From the NCBI GenBank assembly GCA_021782655.1, contig JAJXUT010000006.1, forward strand, positions 1 through 49,106: a DNA stretch of 49,106 nucleotides, in the 5' to 3' direction. The DNA is from Deltaproteobacteria bacterium. GTDB taxonomy: Bacteria > Desulfobacterota > Desulfobulbia > Desulfobulbales > VMSU01. Below the pieces are notes generated by a model that was not told the DNA's origin, ran no database searches, and saw nothing but the letters and a program-made list of their open reading frames with translations. The first letter of the stretch is position 1; every line of letters begins with the position of its first letter. Below are positions 1 to 8,413 of the stretch, piece after piece. Position numbers and translations under genes: made by a program.

Positions 1-404
1 ACCGTAACCCAAGCCGCCGGTTTTCGCCAGCCGCTTGGCGCCGCACCCGGTTTTTTGGCGTCGGGCGGCCTTGACCCTTGAAATAGGCCGGCGGCCGTGG
101 TAAAAGGACATGTTTTTAATTTCACACACCCCAAATGTTGATGGTCTCGCAAGAGCTAGCCGAGGGCTAAGCAAAAGGGCCGATATGCAAGGCGCTGGTT
201 GGGTTTGCGAGTGAGGCCTGCCTCCGGTATGGCCTGACGAGCCCAGCCGCCCGCAATTCTGTTCAATTCCCGCTGGTATTTGGACGGGGACGCAGAAGAT
301 CGGACTTTTATTTTGCGACGCCATCAATATTCAGGCCACTGGTGCCCGCTATCGGGCTGGCCGCAGGGGTGGAGGGCCAACCAAAAACCGCAAGGAGAAC
401 AACC
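1..404 (+). other. Upstream region and long leader of rpsB
   Basis: No convincing gene is seen in this stretch. A weak sigma-70-like pair, TTGAAA (78-83) and TAAAAG (101-106) with 17 bp between, would give an rpsB leader of about 290 nt. CTCGCAA (146-152) can pair with TTGCGAG further on (about 204-210), so the leader may fold. Many bacteria regulate rpsB through S2 binding to its leader; that role here is inference. Positions 311-328 carry an 18-bp sequence repeated inverted at 39582-39599. Confidence 0.35.
311..328. repeat. 18-bp repeat, copy 1 (inverted copy at 39582-39599)
   Basis: TTTTGCGACGCCATCAAT occurs here and as its exact reverse complement 39 kb away. Partial similarity continues outside the 18 bp on both sides (GG-CTTTT before, AT and GGC after), which suggests a dispersed intergenic repeat family and not chance. 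This copy sits in the rpsB leader. Confidence 0.55.
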
Positions 405-1184
405 ATGTCCCACATCACCATGAAGGAGATGCTGATCGCCGGTCTGCATTTCGGTCACCAGACCCGGCGCTGGAACCCCAAGATGAAACCCTATATCTTC
501 GGGGCCCGCAACAACGTTTACATCATCAACCTCGACAAAACCCTGCCCCTGTTCAACACCGCCTACGACTTTATCGCCACTCAGGTCGCCAAGGGCAAGA
601 GCGTTCTCTTCGTCGGCACCAAACAGCAGAGCCAGGACATCATCCGCGAGGAGGCCAGCCGCTGTGGCATGCCCTACATCAATCACCGCTGGCTGGGCGG
701 CACCCTCACCAACTTCCAGACCATCAAGAAGAGCGTTGATCGGATGAAGGCCATCGAGGCCATGATCGCCGACGGTTCCATCCATCAGTACAAGAAAAAA
801 GAGGCCCTGGGGATGGAGAAGGACCTGGGTAAACTGGAGAAGGCCTTGGGCGGCATCAAGACCATGAAGTCCCTGCCCGACATCCTGTTCGTGGTCGATC
901 CCCGGCGGGAGGACATCGCCATTGACGAGGCCAGCAAGCTGGGCATCCCGGTGGTGGCGATCACCGACACCAACTGCGACCCCACCGGCATCGATTATGT
1001 CATCCCCGGCAACGACGACGCCATCCGGGCCATTCAGCTCATCGTCTCCCGGATCGCCGACGCGGCGCTGGAAGGCGCCAACAACCGGGTCTATGCCTCC
1101 GAGGACGGGGAGGGTAAGCCCGAGCTACCCGAGGGCATGGCCGCCGAGATGGTGGAGTTGAACGCCGAAGAGGCCGCCGCCTGA
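405..1184 (+). CDS. rpsB: 30S ribosomal protein S2
   Basis: This is ribosomal protein S2, a component of the small subunit that is needed for S1 binding. The start at 405 is chosen because the product then begins [20 protein letters not shown], the family N-terminus, and an AAGGAG Shine-Dalgarno sits at 392-397. An in-frame ATG at 342 would add 21 unrelated residues. The length of 259 aa is normal. Typical blocks are visible: WNPKM and IFGARN near the N-terminus, [20 protein letters not shown] and [15 protein letters not shown]. It is the first gene of the rpsB-tsf-pyrH-frr-uppS-cdsA-dxr-rseP cluster, an order widely conserved in bacteria. Confidence 0.98.
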   Translation: MSHITMKEMLIAGLHFGHQTRRWNPKMKPYIFGARNNVYIINLDKTLPLFNTAYDFIATQVAKGKSVLFVGTKQQSQDIIREEASRCGMPYINHRWLGGTLTNFQTIKKSVDRMKAIEAMIADGSIHQYKKKEALGMEKDLGKLEKALGGIKTMKSLPDILFVVDPRREDIAIDEASKLGIPVVAITDTNCDPTGIDYVIPGNDDAIRAIQLIVSRIADAALEGANNRVYASEDGEGKPELPEGMAAEMVELNAEEAAA

Positions 1185-1191
1185 GAGGGGC

Positions 1192-1282
1192 AGGCGGTTA
1201 GGGGTTCAGGCGCGGTAGGTATTTAGGGAAAACAACCACCCTCGCCGCCGCCATCTCCTAACCGCCTAAACCCCTACCGCCT
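1192..1282 (+). promoter_or_regulatory. Inverted repeat in the rpsB-tsf spacer with two alternative pairings
   Basis: The left arm 1192-1212 (AGGCGGTTAGGGGTTCAGGCG) can pair with 1263-1282 with one bulge and one mismatch. Its first ten bases can pair instead, perfectly, with 1258-1267 (CTAACCGCCT). The two right-hand partners overlap, so the folds are mutually exclusive. No U-run follows, so it is not a simple terminator. It may tune the S2:EF-Ts ratio or protect the mRNA; this is inference. Confidence 0.5.
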
Positions 1283-1307
1283 AAAATAACCTAACCAGAG
1301 GTGTAAC

Positions 1308-1901
1308 GTGAATATAACCAGCCAAATGGTAAAAGAGTTGCGGGATAAGACCAACGCCGGGATGATGGACTGCAAAAAGGCGCTGGCCGAGACCGACGGC
1401 GACATGGAGCGCGCGGTTGACTACCTGCGCCAGAAGGGCCTGGCGGTGGCCGCGAAGCGGGCGGACCGTTCCACCAGCGAGGGCACTATAGAGACCTATA
1501 TCCACGGCGGCAGCAAGCTGGGGGTGATGGTCGAGCTGGGCTGCGAGACCGATTTCGTGGCCAAGACCGACGCCTTCGTCGCCTTTGCCAAGGACCTGGC
1601 GATGCAGATCGCCGCCACCAACCCGGTGGCCATCAGCCGGGAGGAGGTGCCGGCCGAGGTGTTGCAGCGCGAGAAGGAGATCTACGTCCAGCAGGCCATC
1701 GACTCCGGCAAGCCGGCCAATATCGCCGAGAAGATGGTGGCCGGCAAGATCGAGAAGTACTACGCCGAGGTCTGTCTGCTGGAGCAGAAGTTCATCAAGG
1801 ATCAGGAACTCACCATTCAAGACAAGTTAAACGAGCTGATCGCCAAGATGGGTGAGAATATCTCGGTCAAGCGTTTCGTCCGCATGCAGGTGGGGGCTTA
1901 A
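1308..1901 (+). CDS. tsf: Elongation factor Ts (short form)
   Basis: EF-Ts is the guanine-nucleotide exchange factor for EF-Tu. The product is 197 aa, the short form found in many bacteria, compared with 283 aa in E. coli. The N-terminal UBA-like domain carries the family signature around LRDKTNAGMMDCKKAL (residues 11-26). A further family block follows at VELGCETDFVAKTDAF. The start is GTG at 1308, preceded by AGAGGTG; no upstream ATG in frame fits better. It lies downstream of rpsB across a 123-nt spacer holding a strong inverted repeat, and upstream of pyrH, as in many bacteria. Confidence 0.97.
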   Translation: MNITSQMVKELRDKTNAGMMDCKKALAETDGDMERAVDYLRQKGLAVAAKRADRSTSEGTIETYIHGGSKLGVMVELGCETDFVAKTDAFVAFAKDLAMQIAATNPVAISREEVPAEVLQREKEIYVQQAIDSGKPANIAEKMVAGKIEKYYAEVCLLEQKFIKDQELTIQDKLNELIAKMGENISVKRFVRMQVGA

Positions 1902-1952
1902 AGGCCGCGGGCCAAGGGCCGCATCGACCGTCATCCTTCGGAGGCAGGCGCC

Positions 1953-2678
1953 ATGCAATCCCAATACCAGCGGGTGCTGTTGAAGCTGAGCGGCGAGGCC
2001 CTGATGGGCAACACCGGCTACGGGTTGTGTCCCGATACCTTGCGCTTCGTGGCCCAGGAGGTGAAGCGGCTCACCAACACCGGGGCGCAGGTGGGCCTGG
2101 TGATCGGGGCGGGCAACATCTTCCGGGGGGTGGCCGGGGCCTCCAAGGGCATGAACCGGGTGACCGCCGACAACATGGGGATGCTGGCCACGGTGATGAA
2201 CGCCCTGGCCCTGGAGGGGGCCTTTACCCAGGCGGGCATTCCCACCCGGGTGTTGTCCGGTATTCCCATGCCCCTGGTCTGTGAATCCTACTCCCGCCAG
2301 CAGGCGATCCACCACTTAGATAAGGGCCGGGTGGTGATCTTCGCCGCCGGCAGCGGCAGCCCCTTCTTTACCACCGACACCGCCGCCGTGTTGCGCGGCC
2401 TGGAGATCGAGGCCCAGGTGATCTGCAAGGCCACCCGGGTGGATGGCGTCTATGACCGCGACCCCCTGAAGGACCCGGCGGCGGTGAAGTACGATCGCCT
2501 GAGCTATGCCGAGGTGCTCTCCCGGCGGCTCAAGGTCATGGACTTAACCGCCATCTCCCTGGCCCAGGACAACGGCATCCAGATCATGGTCTTCAACATG
2601 AACATCCCTGGCAACATCGCCGACGCGGTCTGCGGCAAGCCAGTCGGCACCATTATCGGAGGAGATAGCCATGCATAA
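1953..2678 (+). CDS. pyrH: UMP kinase
   Basis: UMP kinase phosphorylates UMP to UDP in pyrimidine synthesis; the bacterial enzyme is a hexamer of the amino-acid-kinase fold. The product is 241 aa, the usual length. Visible motifs are LKLSGEALMG at the N-terminus (phosphate-binding loop), VIGAGNIFRG, GSGSPFFTTDTAA and the C-terminal region around DNGIQIMVFNMN. The ATG at 1953 is preceded by CGGAGGCAGG, a good ribosome binding site. The gene overlaps frr by 8 nt, which indicates translational coupling within the operon. Confidence 0.98.
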   Translation: MQSQYQRVLLKLSGEALMGNTGYGLCPDTLRFVAQEVKRLTNTGAQVGLVIGAGNIFRGVAGASKGMNRVTADNMGMLATVMNALALEGAFTQAGIPTRVLSGIPMPLVCESYSRQQAIHHLDKGRVVIFAAGSGSPFFTTDTAAVLRGLEIEAQVICKATRVDGVYDRDPLKDPAAVKYDRLSYAEVLSRRLKVMDLTAISLAQDNGIQIMVFNMNIPGNIADAVCGKPVGTIIGGDSHA

Positions 2679-3225
2679 GCTCGTCAGCGACATGCGCGAC
2701 AAGATGGCGAAGAGTATCGACGCCTATCGCCGGGAACTCACCAAGATCCGCACCGGCCGGGCCTCGCTTGCCATCTTCGACGGGATCAAGATCGAGTCCT
2801 ACGGCACCCAGATGCCCCTGAACCAGGTGGCCACCATCACCATCCCCGAGAGCCGGATGATCGTCATCCAGCCCTGGGACGTGCAGCTCATCAACACCAT
2901 CGACAAGGCAATCTTAAAGGCCAACCTCGGCCTAAATCCGGTGAGCGACGGCAAGGTCATCCGCCTGGCCGTCCCCCAGCTCACCGAGGAGCGCCGCAAG
3001 GAGCTGGTCAAGCAGGTCAAGAAGGTCGGCGAGGAGTTCAAGGTGGCGGTGCGCAACTGCCGCCGCGACGCCCTGGAGGTCGCCAAAAAAATGAAGAAAG
3101 ACAAGGAGATATCCGAGGACGACCTCTTCGCCATGCAGGAGAGCGCCCAGAAGGAGACCGACCTGTTCATCAAGCAGATCGACGATTCGATGGTGGAAAA
3201 AGAAAAAGAGGTCATGGAAGTCTGA
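2671..3225 (+). CDS. frr: Ribosome recycling factor
   Basis: Together with EF-G, this factor splits the post-termination ribosome. The product is 184 aa, the usual 185-aa size. Conserved features include KIRTGRAS near residues 26-33 and MPLNQVATITIPESRM. The C-terminal helix carries the lysine- and arginine-rich region RNCRRDALEVAKKMKKD. The ATG lies inside the pyrH end, with GGAGGAG upstream acting as the ribosome binding site. It is followed by uppS after 9 nt. Confidence 0.98.
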   Translation: MHKLVSDMRDKMAKSIDAYRRELTKIRTGRASLAIFDGIKIESYGTQMPLNQVATITIPESRMIVIQPWDVQLINTIDKAILKANLGLNPVSDGKVIRLAVPQLTEERRKELVKQVKKVGEEFKVAVRNCRRDALEVAKKMKKDKEISEDDLFAMQESAQKETDLFIKQIDDSMVEKEKEVMEV

Positions 3226-3234
3226 CCCTCCCGC

Positions 3235-3987
3235 ATGGCGCCATCACCCCCACTCGATCCGGCCCGGATCCCGCGTCACATCGCCATCATCATGGACGGC
3301 AACGGGCGCTGGGCCCAGAGCCACAAGCTGCTGCGCACCTTAGGCCACAAGGCGGGGGTGGACTCGGTCTTGGACATCGTCCGGGCCAGCCGGCGCTTGG
3401 GGGTCGAGGCCCTGACCCTCTACGCCTTCTCCACCGAGAACTGGCAACGCCCGGCCTCGGAGGTCACCGCCCTCATGGGCCTGCTCAAGACCTTCCTGGT
3501 CCGGGAGCTTGACAACCTGATCCAAAACAATATCCGCCTTAAGGCCATCGGTCAGGTGGAGGCCCTACCAGCCGAGGTGCGGGAGGCCCTGGCGCAGGCC
3601 ATTGGCGTCTCGGCGGCCAACACCGGCATGGTCTTCACTTTGGCCTTGAGCTACGGCAGCCGTAGCGAGATCGCCGGGGCGGCGCGCAACATCGCCCGCC
3701 GCTGTCTGCAGGGGGAGCTCTCGGTTGACGACATCACCCCCGAGCTAATCAGCGCCCACCTCGATACCCGTGACCTCCCCGACCCCGACCTGATTATCCG
3801 CACCGGCGGCGAGTCCCGGCTCAGCAACTTTCTGCTATGGCAGGCCTCCTACGCCGAGATCTACATCACCGACACCCACTGGCCTGACTTCCGCGAGCCG
3901 CAACTGAAACTCGCCATCTCCGACTACCAGCGGCGGCAGCGTCGGTTCGGCAGGACCGGCGATCAAGTCCTCTCCCAGGCCGGCTAG
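3235..3987 (+). CDS. uppS: Undecaprenyl diphosphate synthase
   Basis: This cis-prenyltransferase extends farnesyl-PP with isopentenyl-PP to undecaprenyl-PP, the lipid carrier for peptidoglycan and O-antigen. The product is 250 aa. HIAIIMDGNGRWA (residues 15-27) contains the catalytic Asp and the pyrophosphate-binding loop. LTLYAFSTENWQRP and the C-terminal block NFLLWQ-Y-EIYITDTHWPDF are family signatures. RTGGESRLSN replaces the more usual RTSGE(Q/R)R, a conservative change. It sits 9 nt after frr and just before cdsA, as is common. Confidence 0.97.
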   Translation: MAPSPPLDPARIPRHIAIIMDGNGRWAQSHKLLRTLGHKAGVDSVLDIVRASRRLGVEALTLYAFSTENWQRPASEVTALMGLLKTFLVRELDNLIQNNIRLKAIGQVEALPAEVREALAQAIGVSAANTGMVFTLALSYGSRSEIAGAARNIARRCLQGELSVDDITPELISAHLDTRDLPDPDLIIRTGGESRLSNFLLWQASYAEIYITDTHWPDFREPQLKLAISDYQRRQRRFGRTGDQVLSQAG

Positions 3988-4002
3988 GGGGAGATGGCGC
4001 CG

Positions 4003-4797
4003 ATGCAACGGTTCGTCACCGGCCTCCTGGCCAGCCTCATCTGGATCGCCATCCTCCTTTCCCGTTCCTTCCCCCTGCTCTGGCTCGCCTCGACCCTGAT
4101 CGGCGGGATGGCCCTGCATGAGTATTTCGGCATGTGTCTGGCCGAGGCGGAGCGTTCGGCCCGGCCCCTGGCCACCGCCATCGGGCTGTTGCCGTTTCTG
4201 GCCGCCTGGGGCCAGCGGCCCGATCTCCTGCTTCTGGCCTTCCTGGTCAGTCTGTGGCTGGCGGCGCTTCTGGTCTTCTGCCTCTACGCTAGGCTTAACA
4301 ACGGCCTGCTTCTGCTCGCCAAGCTGGCCCTGGGGCTAGGGTTGATCAGCCTGGCCGGCAGCCACCTGCCCCTGTTCTTCGCCCTGCCCCACGGCTTCTC
4401 TTGGCTCGCCATCCTGACCGTGATCACCGTGGCCTCGGATACCGGGGCTTACTACTGCGGCACCCGTTGGGGCCGGACCAAGCTTTGCCCCGGAGTCAGC
4501 CCCGGCAAGACGGTGGAGGGGCTGCTGGGCGGATTGGCGGCCAGCCTGGGCTGCACCTTTCTGGCCGGGGGGCTGCTGCTGCCGGGCGCGTCCGCTCCGC
4601 GGCTGGCGGGCGCGGCCCTGGCGCTGACCATGCTGGGGGTGGGCGGCGATCTGACTGAGTCGATCGTCAAGCGCTCCTGCCGGGTGAAGGATTCGGGCTC
4701 GCTGCTCCCCGGCCACGGCGGGGTGCTGGACCGGATCGACTCCCTGCTGGCGGCGGGGCCGGCCCTCTACTACCTGATCCGCCTTGGTGTTCTTTAG
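4003..4797 (+). CDS. cdsA: Phosphatidate cytidylyltransferase (CDP-diacylglycerol synthase)
   Basis: CdsA makes CDP-diacylglycerol from phosphatidate and CTP, the branch point of phospholipid synthesis, in the inner membrane. Several hydrophobic helices fill the first 160 residues. The C-terminus carries the complete family signature: SIVKRSCRVKD, then GSLLPGHGGVLDRIDS. SDTGAYYCG and GVSPGKTVEG are also typical. I prefer ATG 4003 (264 aa) because GGGGAG at 3988-3993 is then 9 nt upstream; ATG 3994 (267 aa) would touch that site. It follows uppS by 15 nt and precedes dxr by 8 nt. Confidence 0.95.
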   Translation: MQRFVTGLLASLIWIAILLSRSFPLLWLASTLIGGMALHEYFGMCLAEAERSARPLATAIGLLPFLAAWGQRPDLLLLAFLVSLWLAALLVFCLYARLNNGLLLLAKLALGLGLISLAGSHLPLFFALPHGFSWLAILTVITVASDTGAYYCGTRWGRTKLCPGVSPGKTVEGLLGGLAASLGCTFLAGGLLLPGASAPRLAGAALALTMLGVGGDLTESIVKRSCRVKDSGSLLPGHGGVLDRIDSLLAAGPALYYLIRLGVL

Positions 4798-4805
4798 CGA
4801 TTGTC

Positions 4806-6047
4806 ATGGCTGAGTTGATCAAGAATATCGCCATCTTGGGCTCTACCGGCTCCATTGGCCGCAATGTCCTGGAGGTGGTGCGGCAGTATCCGGGCCGCTT
4901 CCGGGTGTTGGGCTTGGCGGCGGGCCGCAACCTCGCCCTGCTCAAGGAGCAGGTCGAGGCCTTTCGGCCCGAGCTGGTGTCGGTGGCCTCGGAGACCGAG
5001 CTGGCCGAGCTGCGCCGGCTACTTGCCCGCGACTGGCATCACCGGTTGGTCTGCGGCCAGCCGGGGGCGGAGTGGGTGGCGGCCTTGGCGGGGGTGGAGA
5101 TGGTGGTCTCGGCCATCGTCGGCGCCGCCGGTCTGCCGCCTACCGTGGCCGCCATCCAGGCCGGCAAGGACATCGCCCTGGCCAACAAGGAGACCCTGGT
5201 CATGGCCGGGCCGTTGATCATGGAGGCGGTGCGCCGGATGCGGGTCGCCCTGCTGCCGGTGGACAGCGAGCACAACGCCATCTTTCAGGCCTTGGCCGCT
5301 GGGCGGCGGGAGGACGTGCGGCGGCTGGTTCTCACCGCCTCGGGGGGGCCATTTCGCGAACGGGCGAGCGCCGACCTGTGGGAGGTCACCCCGGAGCAGG
5401 CCCTTCGGCACCCTAACTGGAGCATGGGGGCCAAGATCTCCATCGACTCCGCCACCCTGATGAACAAGGGCCTGGAGGTGATCGAGGCCCATTTCCTCTT
5501 CGGCGTCCCCCTGGAGAGGATCGAGGTGCTGGTACATCCCCAGAGCGTGGTGCACTCGTTGGTGGAGTATATCGACGGCTCGCTGATCTCCCAGATGGGG
5601 GTGGCGGACATGCAGATCCCCATCGCCTACGCCCTGGCCTATCCCGAACGGCTGCGGCTGAATCTGCCCCCCCTAAACCTCATCAACCAGCCAATGACCT
5701 TTGCCGCCCCGGACTTCAAGAAGTTCCCCTGTCTTAAACTGGCCTACCAGGCGGGCCGGCAGGGCGGGTTGATGCCGGCGATCATGAACGCCGCCAACGA
5801 GGTGGCGGTGGCCGCCTTCCTGGGCCGCCGTCTGCGCTTCCCGGAGATCGCCCTCTGCGTGGCCGAGACCATGACCAGGGTGGCGAACGGCGAGGCGGTA
5901 AACTTAACCGCCATTCTGGAGGCGGATCTAGCGGCCAGGGTGCAGGCGGAATCGGTGGTCAGCGCCCTTTCCATGTCCGCCTGCCAGAAGCGGGGCGAGC
6001 CCCTGCCTTGCCCCGATCTGCCACCCGGCCATCCGCCGCTGCCCTAG
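4806..6047 (+). CDS. dxr: 1-deoxy-D-xylulose 5-phosphate reductoisomerase
   Basis: DXR converts DXP to 2-C-methyl-erythritol 4-phosphate with NADPH, the committed step of the MEP isoprenoid route. It therefore feeds uppS in the same operon. The N-terminal Rossmann motif is ILGSTGSIGRNVLEVV (residues 9-24). Downstream are ALANKETLVMAG, LLPVDSEHNAIFQ (metal-binding Asp and Glu) and HPNWSMGAKISIDSATLMNK. The length of 413 aa is slightly longer than the usual 390-400, with the extra residues at a proline-rich C-terminus. Confidence 0.97.
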   Translation: MAELIKNIAILGSTGSIGRNVLEVVRQYPGRFRVLGLAAGRNLALLKEQVEAFRPELVSVASETELAELRRLLARDWHHRLVCGQPGAEWVAALAGVEMVVSAIVGAAGLPPTVAAIQAGKDIALANKETLVMAGPLIMEAVRRMRVALLPVDSEHNAIFQALAAGRREDVRRLVLTASGGPFRERASADLWEVTPEQALRHPNWSMGAKISIDSATLMNKGLEVIEAHFLFGVPLERIEVLVHPQSVVHSLVEYIDGSLISQMGVADMQIPIAYALAYPERLRLNLPPLNLINQPMTFAAPDFKKFPCLKLAYQAGRQGGLMPAIMNAANEVAVAAFLGRRLRFPEIALCVAETMTRVANGEAVNLTAILEADLAARVQAESVVSALSMSACQKRGEPLPCPDLPPGHPPLP

Positions 6048-6054
6048 GGCCGTC

Positions 6055-7131
6055 ATGAGCGCTATTTTCGCCTTTGTCATCGTCCTGGGGGTGCTGATTC
6101 TGGTCCACGAGCTGGGCCACTTTCTGGTCGCCAAACTCTTTCGAGTCCGGGTCTTGACCTTCGCCCTGGGCTTTGGCCCCCGTCTGCTCTCGCTGCGGGG
6201 CGGGGAGACCGACTACCAGATCCGGGCCTTTCCCCTGGGCGGCTACGTCAAGATGTTGGGCGAGCAGCCCGACGAGCCGGTGCCCGAGGAGTCGCGGTCC
6301 CGTTCGTTCTCCGCCAAGCCGGTCTGGCAGCGGCTGCTGATCGTCCTGGCCGGGCCCCTGTCCAACCTGGCGGCGGCGGTGGCCATCTTCTCACTGGTGG
6401 CCTTGATCGGCGGTATCCCCCACCCGCTGCCCACCACCGCCATCGGCCAGGTCACCCCCGGTTTGCCGGCGGACCAGGCCGGGGTGCGGGCGGAGGACGT
6501 AATCACGGCCATCAACGGCCAGAAGGTGAGCGACTGGCCGCAGGTCTTCGCCGGGGTGAAGGCCTCTGGCGGTCGCCCGGTCACCTTGGCGCTCGACCGG
6601 GCCGGAAAGGCCATCGAGATCACCGCCACCCCGGCTAAATCGCCGGTCAAAAATCTCTTCGGCGAGGTGGTGGAGCACCGCTATCTGCTGGGTATCACCC
6701 AGAAGGAGGCCCTGCGTTACGAGCCTGCCACCCTCTCCGCCGCCCTTCTGGACGGCCTGGCCCAGACCCGCTTCTATATCGAGTTCACCGTCTTAAGCCT
6801 GTGGAAGATCATCCAGCGGGTGGTGCCCGCCTCCCAGCTCGGCGGCCCCATCCTCATCGCCCAGATGGCGGGCCAGCAACTGAAGACCGGCTGGCTGCAC
6901 CTCATGTCCTTTATGGCGGTGCTCTCGGTAAACTTAGGGATCATCAACCTCTTTCCCATCCCCATCCTGGATGGCGGCCATATCCTCTTCTTTTCAGTCG
7001 AGGCCCTGCGCCGCAAACCCCTGACCCTGCGCGCCCAGGGCATCCTTCAGCAGGTGGGCATCGCCCTCTTGGGATCGCTGATGCTGCTGGCCTTCTACAA
7101 CGACCTGGCCCGGCTGTTTACCAAGGGTTGA
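6055..7131 (+). CDS. rseP: Site-2 protease RseP, zinc metalloprotease
   Basis: This intramembrane metalloprotease cleaves anti-sigma factors and remnant signal peptides. The zinc site HELGH is at residues 19-23 in the first helix. A PDZ domain spans about residues 115-190, around GQVTPGLPADQAGV. The second catalytic element, NLFPIPILDGGHIL, lies near residue 300. The 358 aa contain one PDZ copy; E. coli RseP has two and about 450 aa, while single-PDZ forms are common elsewhere. It sits between dxr and tsaB with spacings of 7 and 3 nt. Confidence 0.96.
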   Translation: MSAIFAFVIVLGVLILVHELGHFLVAKLFRVRVLTFALGFGPRLLSLRGGETDYQIRAFPLGGYVKMLGEQPDEPVPEESRSRSFSAKPVWQRLLIVLAGPLSNLAAAVAIFSLVALIGGIPHPLPTTAIGQVTPGLPADQAGVRAEDVITAINGQKVSDWPQVFAGVKASGGRPVTLALDRAGKAIEITATPAKSPVKNLFGEVVEHRYLLGITQKEALRYEPATLSAALLDGLAQTRFYIEFTVLSLWKIIQRVVPASQLGGPILIAQMAGQQLKTGWLHLMSFMAVLSVNLGIINLFPIPILDGGHILFFSVEALRRKPLTLRAQGILQQVGIALLGSLMLLAFYNDLARLFTKG

Positions 7132-7134
7132 GCG

Positions 7135-7863
7135 ATGGCCCGGCACGGCAAGGCGGAGGCGGCTCCTCCACGCCTCTTGGCGCTCGAAAACTCCGGCCCC
7201 ACGGCCAGCGTGGCCCTGGTCTGTCCCGGACTGTGCCTGGCCGAGATCTCGCTTGCCGTGGGCGATACCCTCTCCCGCCGGCTGCTGCCCGGCATCCGGC
7301 AGCTGATGGAGGATACCGCCACTAATTGGGAGGAGATCGACGCCATCGCGGTCAGCGCCGGGCCGGGCAGCTTCACCGGCCTGCGCCTCGGTCTGGCCAC
7401 CGCCAAGGCCCTGGTCATGGCCACCGGCAAGCCACTGATCGCGGTGAGTAGTGTCACCGTCCTGGCCCGGCAACTGCCCTGGACGGAACGCCTGCTCTGC
7501 CCGGTGATCGACGCCCGGCGGGGCGAGGTCTATACCGCCTTCTACCGTTGCGACGCCCTTGGCGTGCCGCGCCGCATAGGCCCGGTCGCGGTCCGGCGGC
7601 CCGAGGAGCTGGCAGGGATGATCGAGGGCGAGGTGCTGTTTGTGGGAGATGGGATCAGGCTCTACCGGGAGCTGTGGCAGACGGGGTTGGGCGGACGGGC
7701 CAGTTTTGCCGACCCGGGGCTCTTTTTCCCTCGGGCCTCGGCCCTGGGGCAGGCGGCGCTTGAGAAATGGCGGGCGGGAGAGTTTCTTGACCCGGTGCTC
7801 GGCACCCCTGAGTATATCCGGGGGCCGGAGTTGGGGGCGACGGTGGCGGGGCCGCCGTCCTAA
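7135..7863 (+). CDS. tsaB: tRNA threonylcarbamoyladenosine biosynthesis protein TsaB
   Basis: TsaB is the non-catalytic partner of TsaD in making the t6A37 modification of ANN-decoding tRNAs. The ASKHA fold begins RLLALENSGPTASVALV. The block DAIAVSAGPGSFTGLRLGLA is diagnostic for TsaB. The C-terminal half is variable, as in the family. The length is 242 aa. It starts 3 nt after rseP and closes the operon; its stop codon overlaps the stop of convergent apt by 3 nt (CTAA). An extra 12 residues precede the fold, so an internal start is possible. Confidence 0.95.
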   Translation: MARHGKAEAAPPRLLALENSGPTASVALVCPGLCLAEISLAVGDTLSRRLLPGIRQLMEDTATNWEEIDAIAVSAGPGSFTGLRLGLATAKALVMATGKPLIAVSSVTVLARQLPWTERLLCPVIDARRGEVYTAFYRCDALGVPRRIGPVAVRRPEELAGMIEGEVLFVGDGIRLYRELWQTGLGGRASFADPGLFFPRASALGQAALEKWRAGEFLDPVLGTPEYIRGPELGATVAGPPS

Positions 7864-8393
7864 TCGCCCTCGAACTCGATGAGCGAGAACACCTGGTAGC
7901 CCTTCTCCCGCAGCCGTTTCTCCCCGCCCACGTCGGGCAGGTTGACGATGAAGGCCATCTCGGCCACCACCCCGCCCAGCTTCTCCACCAGGGCGGCGGC
8001 GGCCAGGGCGGTGCCGCCGGTGGCCAGCAGGTCATCGACCAAGAGCACCCGGGCCCCGGCGGGGAAGGCATCCTTGTGGATCTCGATGGTGTCGGTGCCG
8101 TACTCCAGGCTGTACTCCTGGCTCACCACCTCGGCTGGCAGTTTCCCCGCCTTTCTGATGGGCGCAAACCCCTTACCCAGGGTGTAGGACAGGGCCCCGC
8201 CCATGATGAATCCCCGGGCCTCGATGCCGGCGATCACGTCGTACTGCACCTCCTTGGAGATGTAGCGCTGGGTGAAGTTGTCGATCATCAGCCGGAAGCC
8301 CACCGGGTCCTTGAGCAGGGTGGTGATGTCGCGGAAGACGATGCCCTTCTTGGGGTAGTCGGGGATGGAGCGGATCCGGGATTTAATTGACAT
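7860..8393 (-). CDS. apt: Adenine phosphoribosyltransferase
   Basis: Apt converts adenine and PRPP to AMP. The product is 177 aa, the typical size. The N-terminus holds IRSIPDYPKKGIVFRDITTLL, the family start, followed by the dimer and flexible-loop region around EARGFIMG. The PRPP-binding motif VLLVDDLLATGGTALAA is intact. It lies 20 nt downstream of mtnP on the same strand. MtnP releases adenine from methylthioadenosine and Apt recaptures it, so the pair forms a compact salvage module. Confidence 0.97.
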   Translation of the reverse strand: MSIKSRIRSIPDYPKKGIVFRDITTLLKDPVGFRLMIDNFTQRYISKEVQYDVIAGIEARGFIMGGALSYTLGKGFAPIRKAGKLPAEVVSQEYSLEYGTDTIEIHKDAFPAGARVLLVDDLLATGGTALAAAALVEKLGGVVAEMAFIVNLPDVGGEKRLREKGYQVFSLIEFEGD

Positions 8394-8413
8394 TTATCCT
8401 CCTCGTCTGGTTG

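Noticed and set aside
1-70. Rho-independent terminator of a gene left of the window
   Set aside because: T-runs and partial inverted repeats exist, but no stem directly followed by a U-run on either strand.
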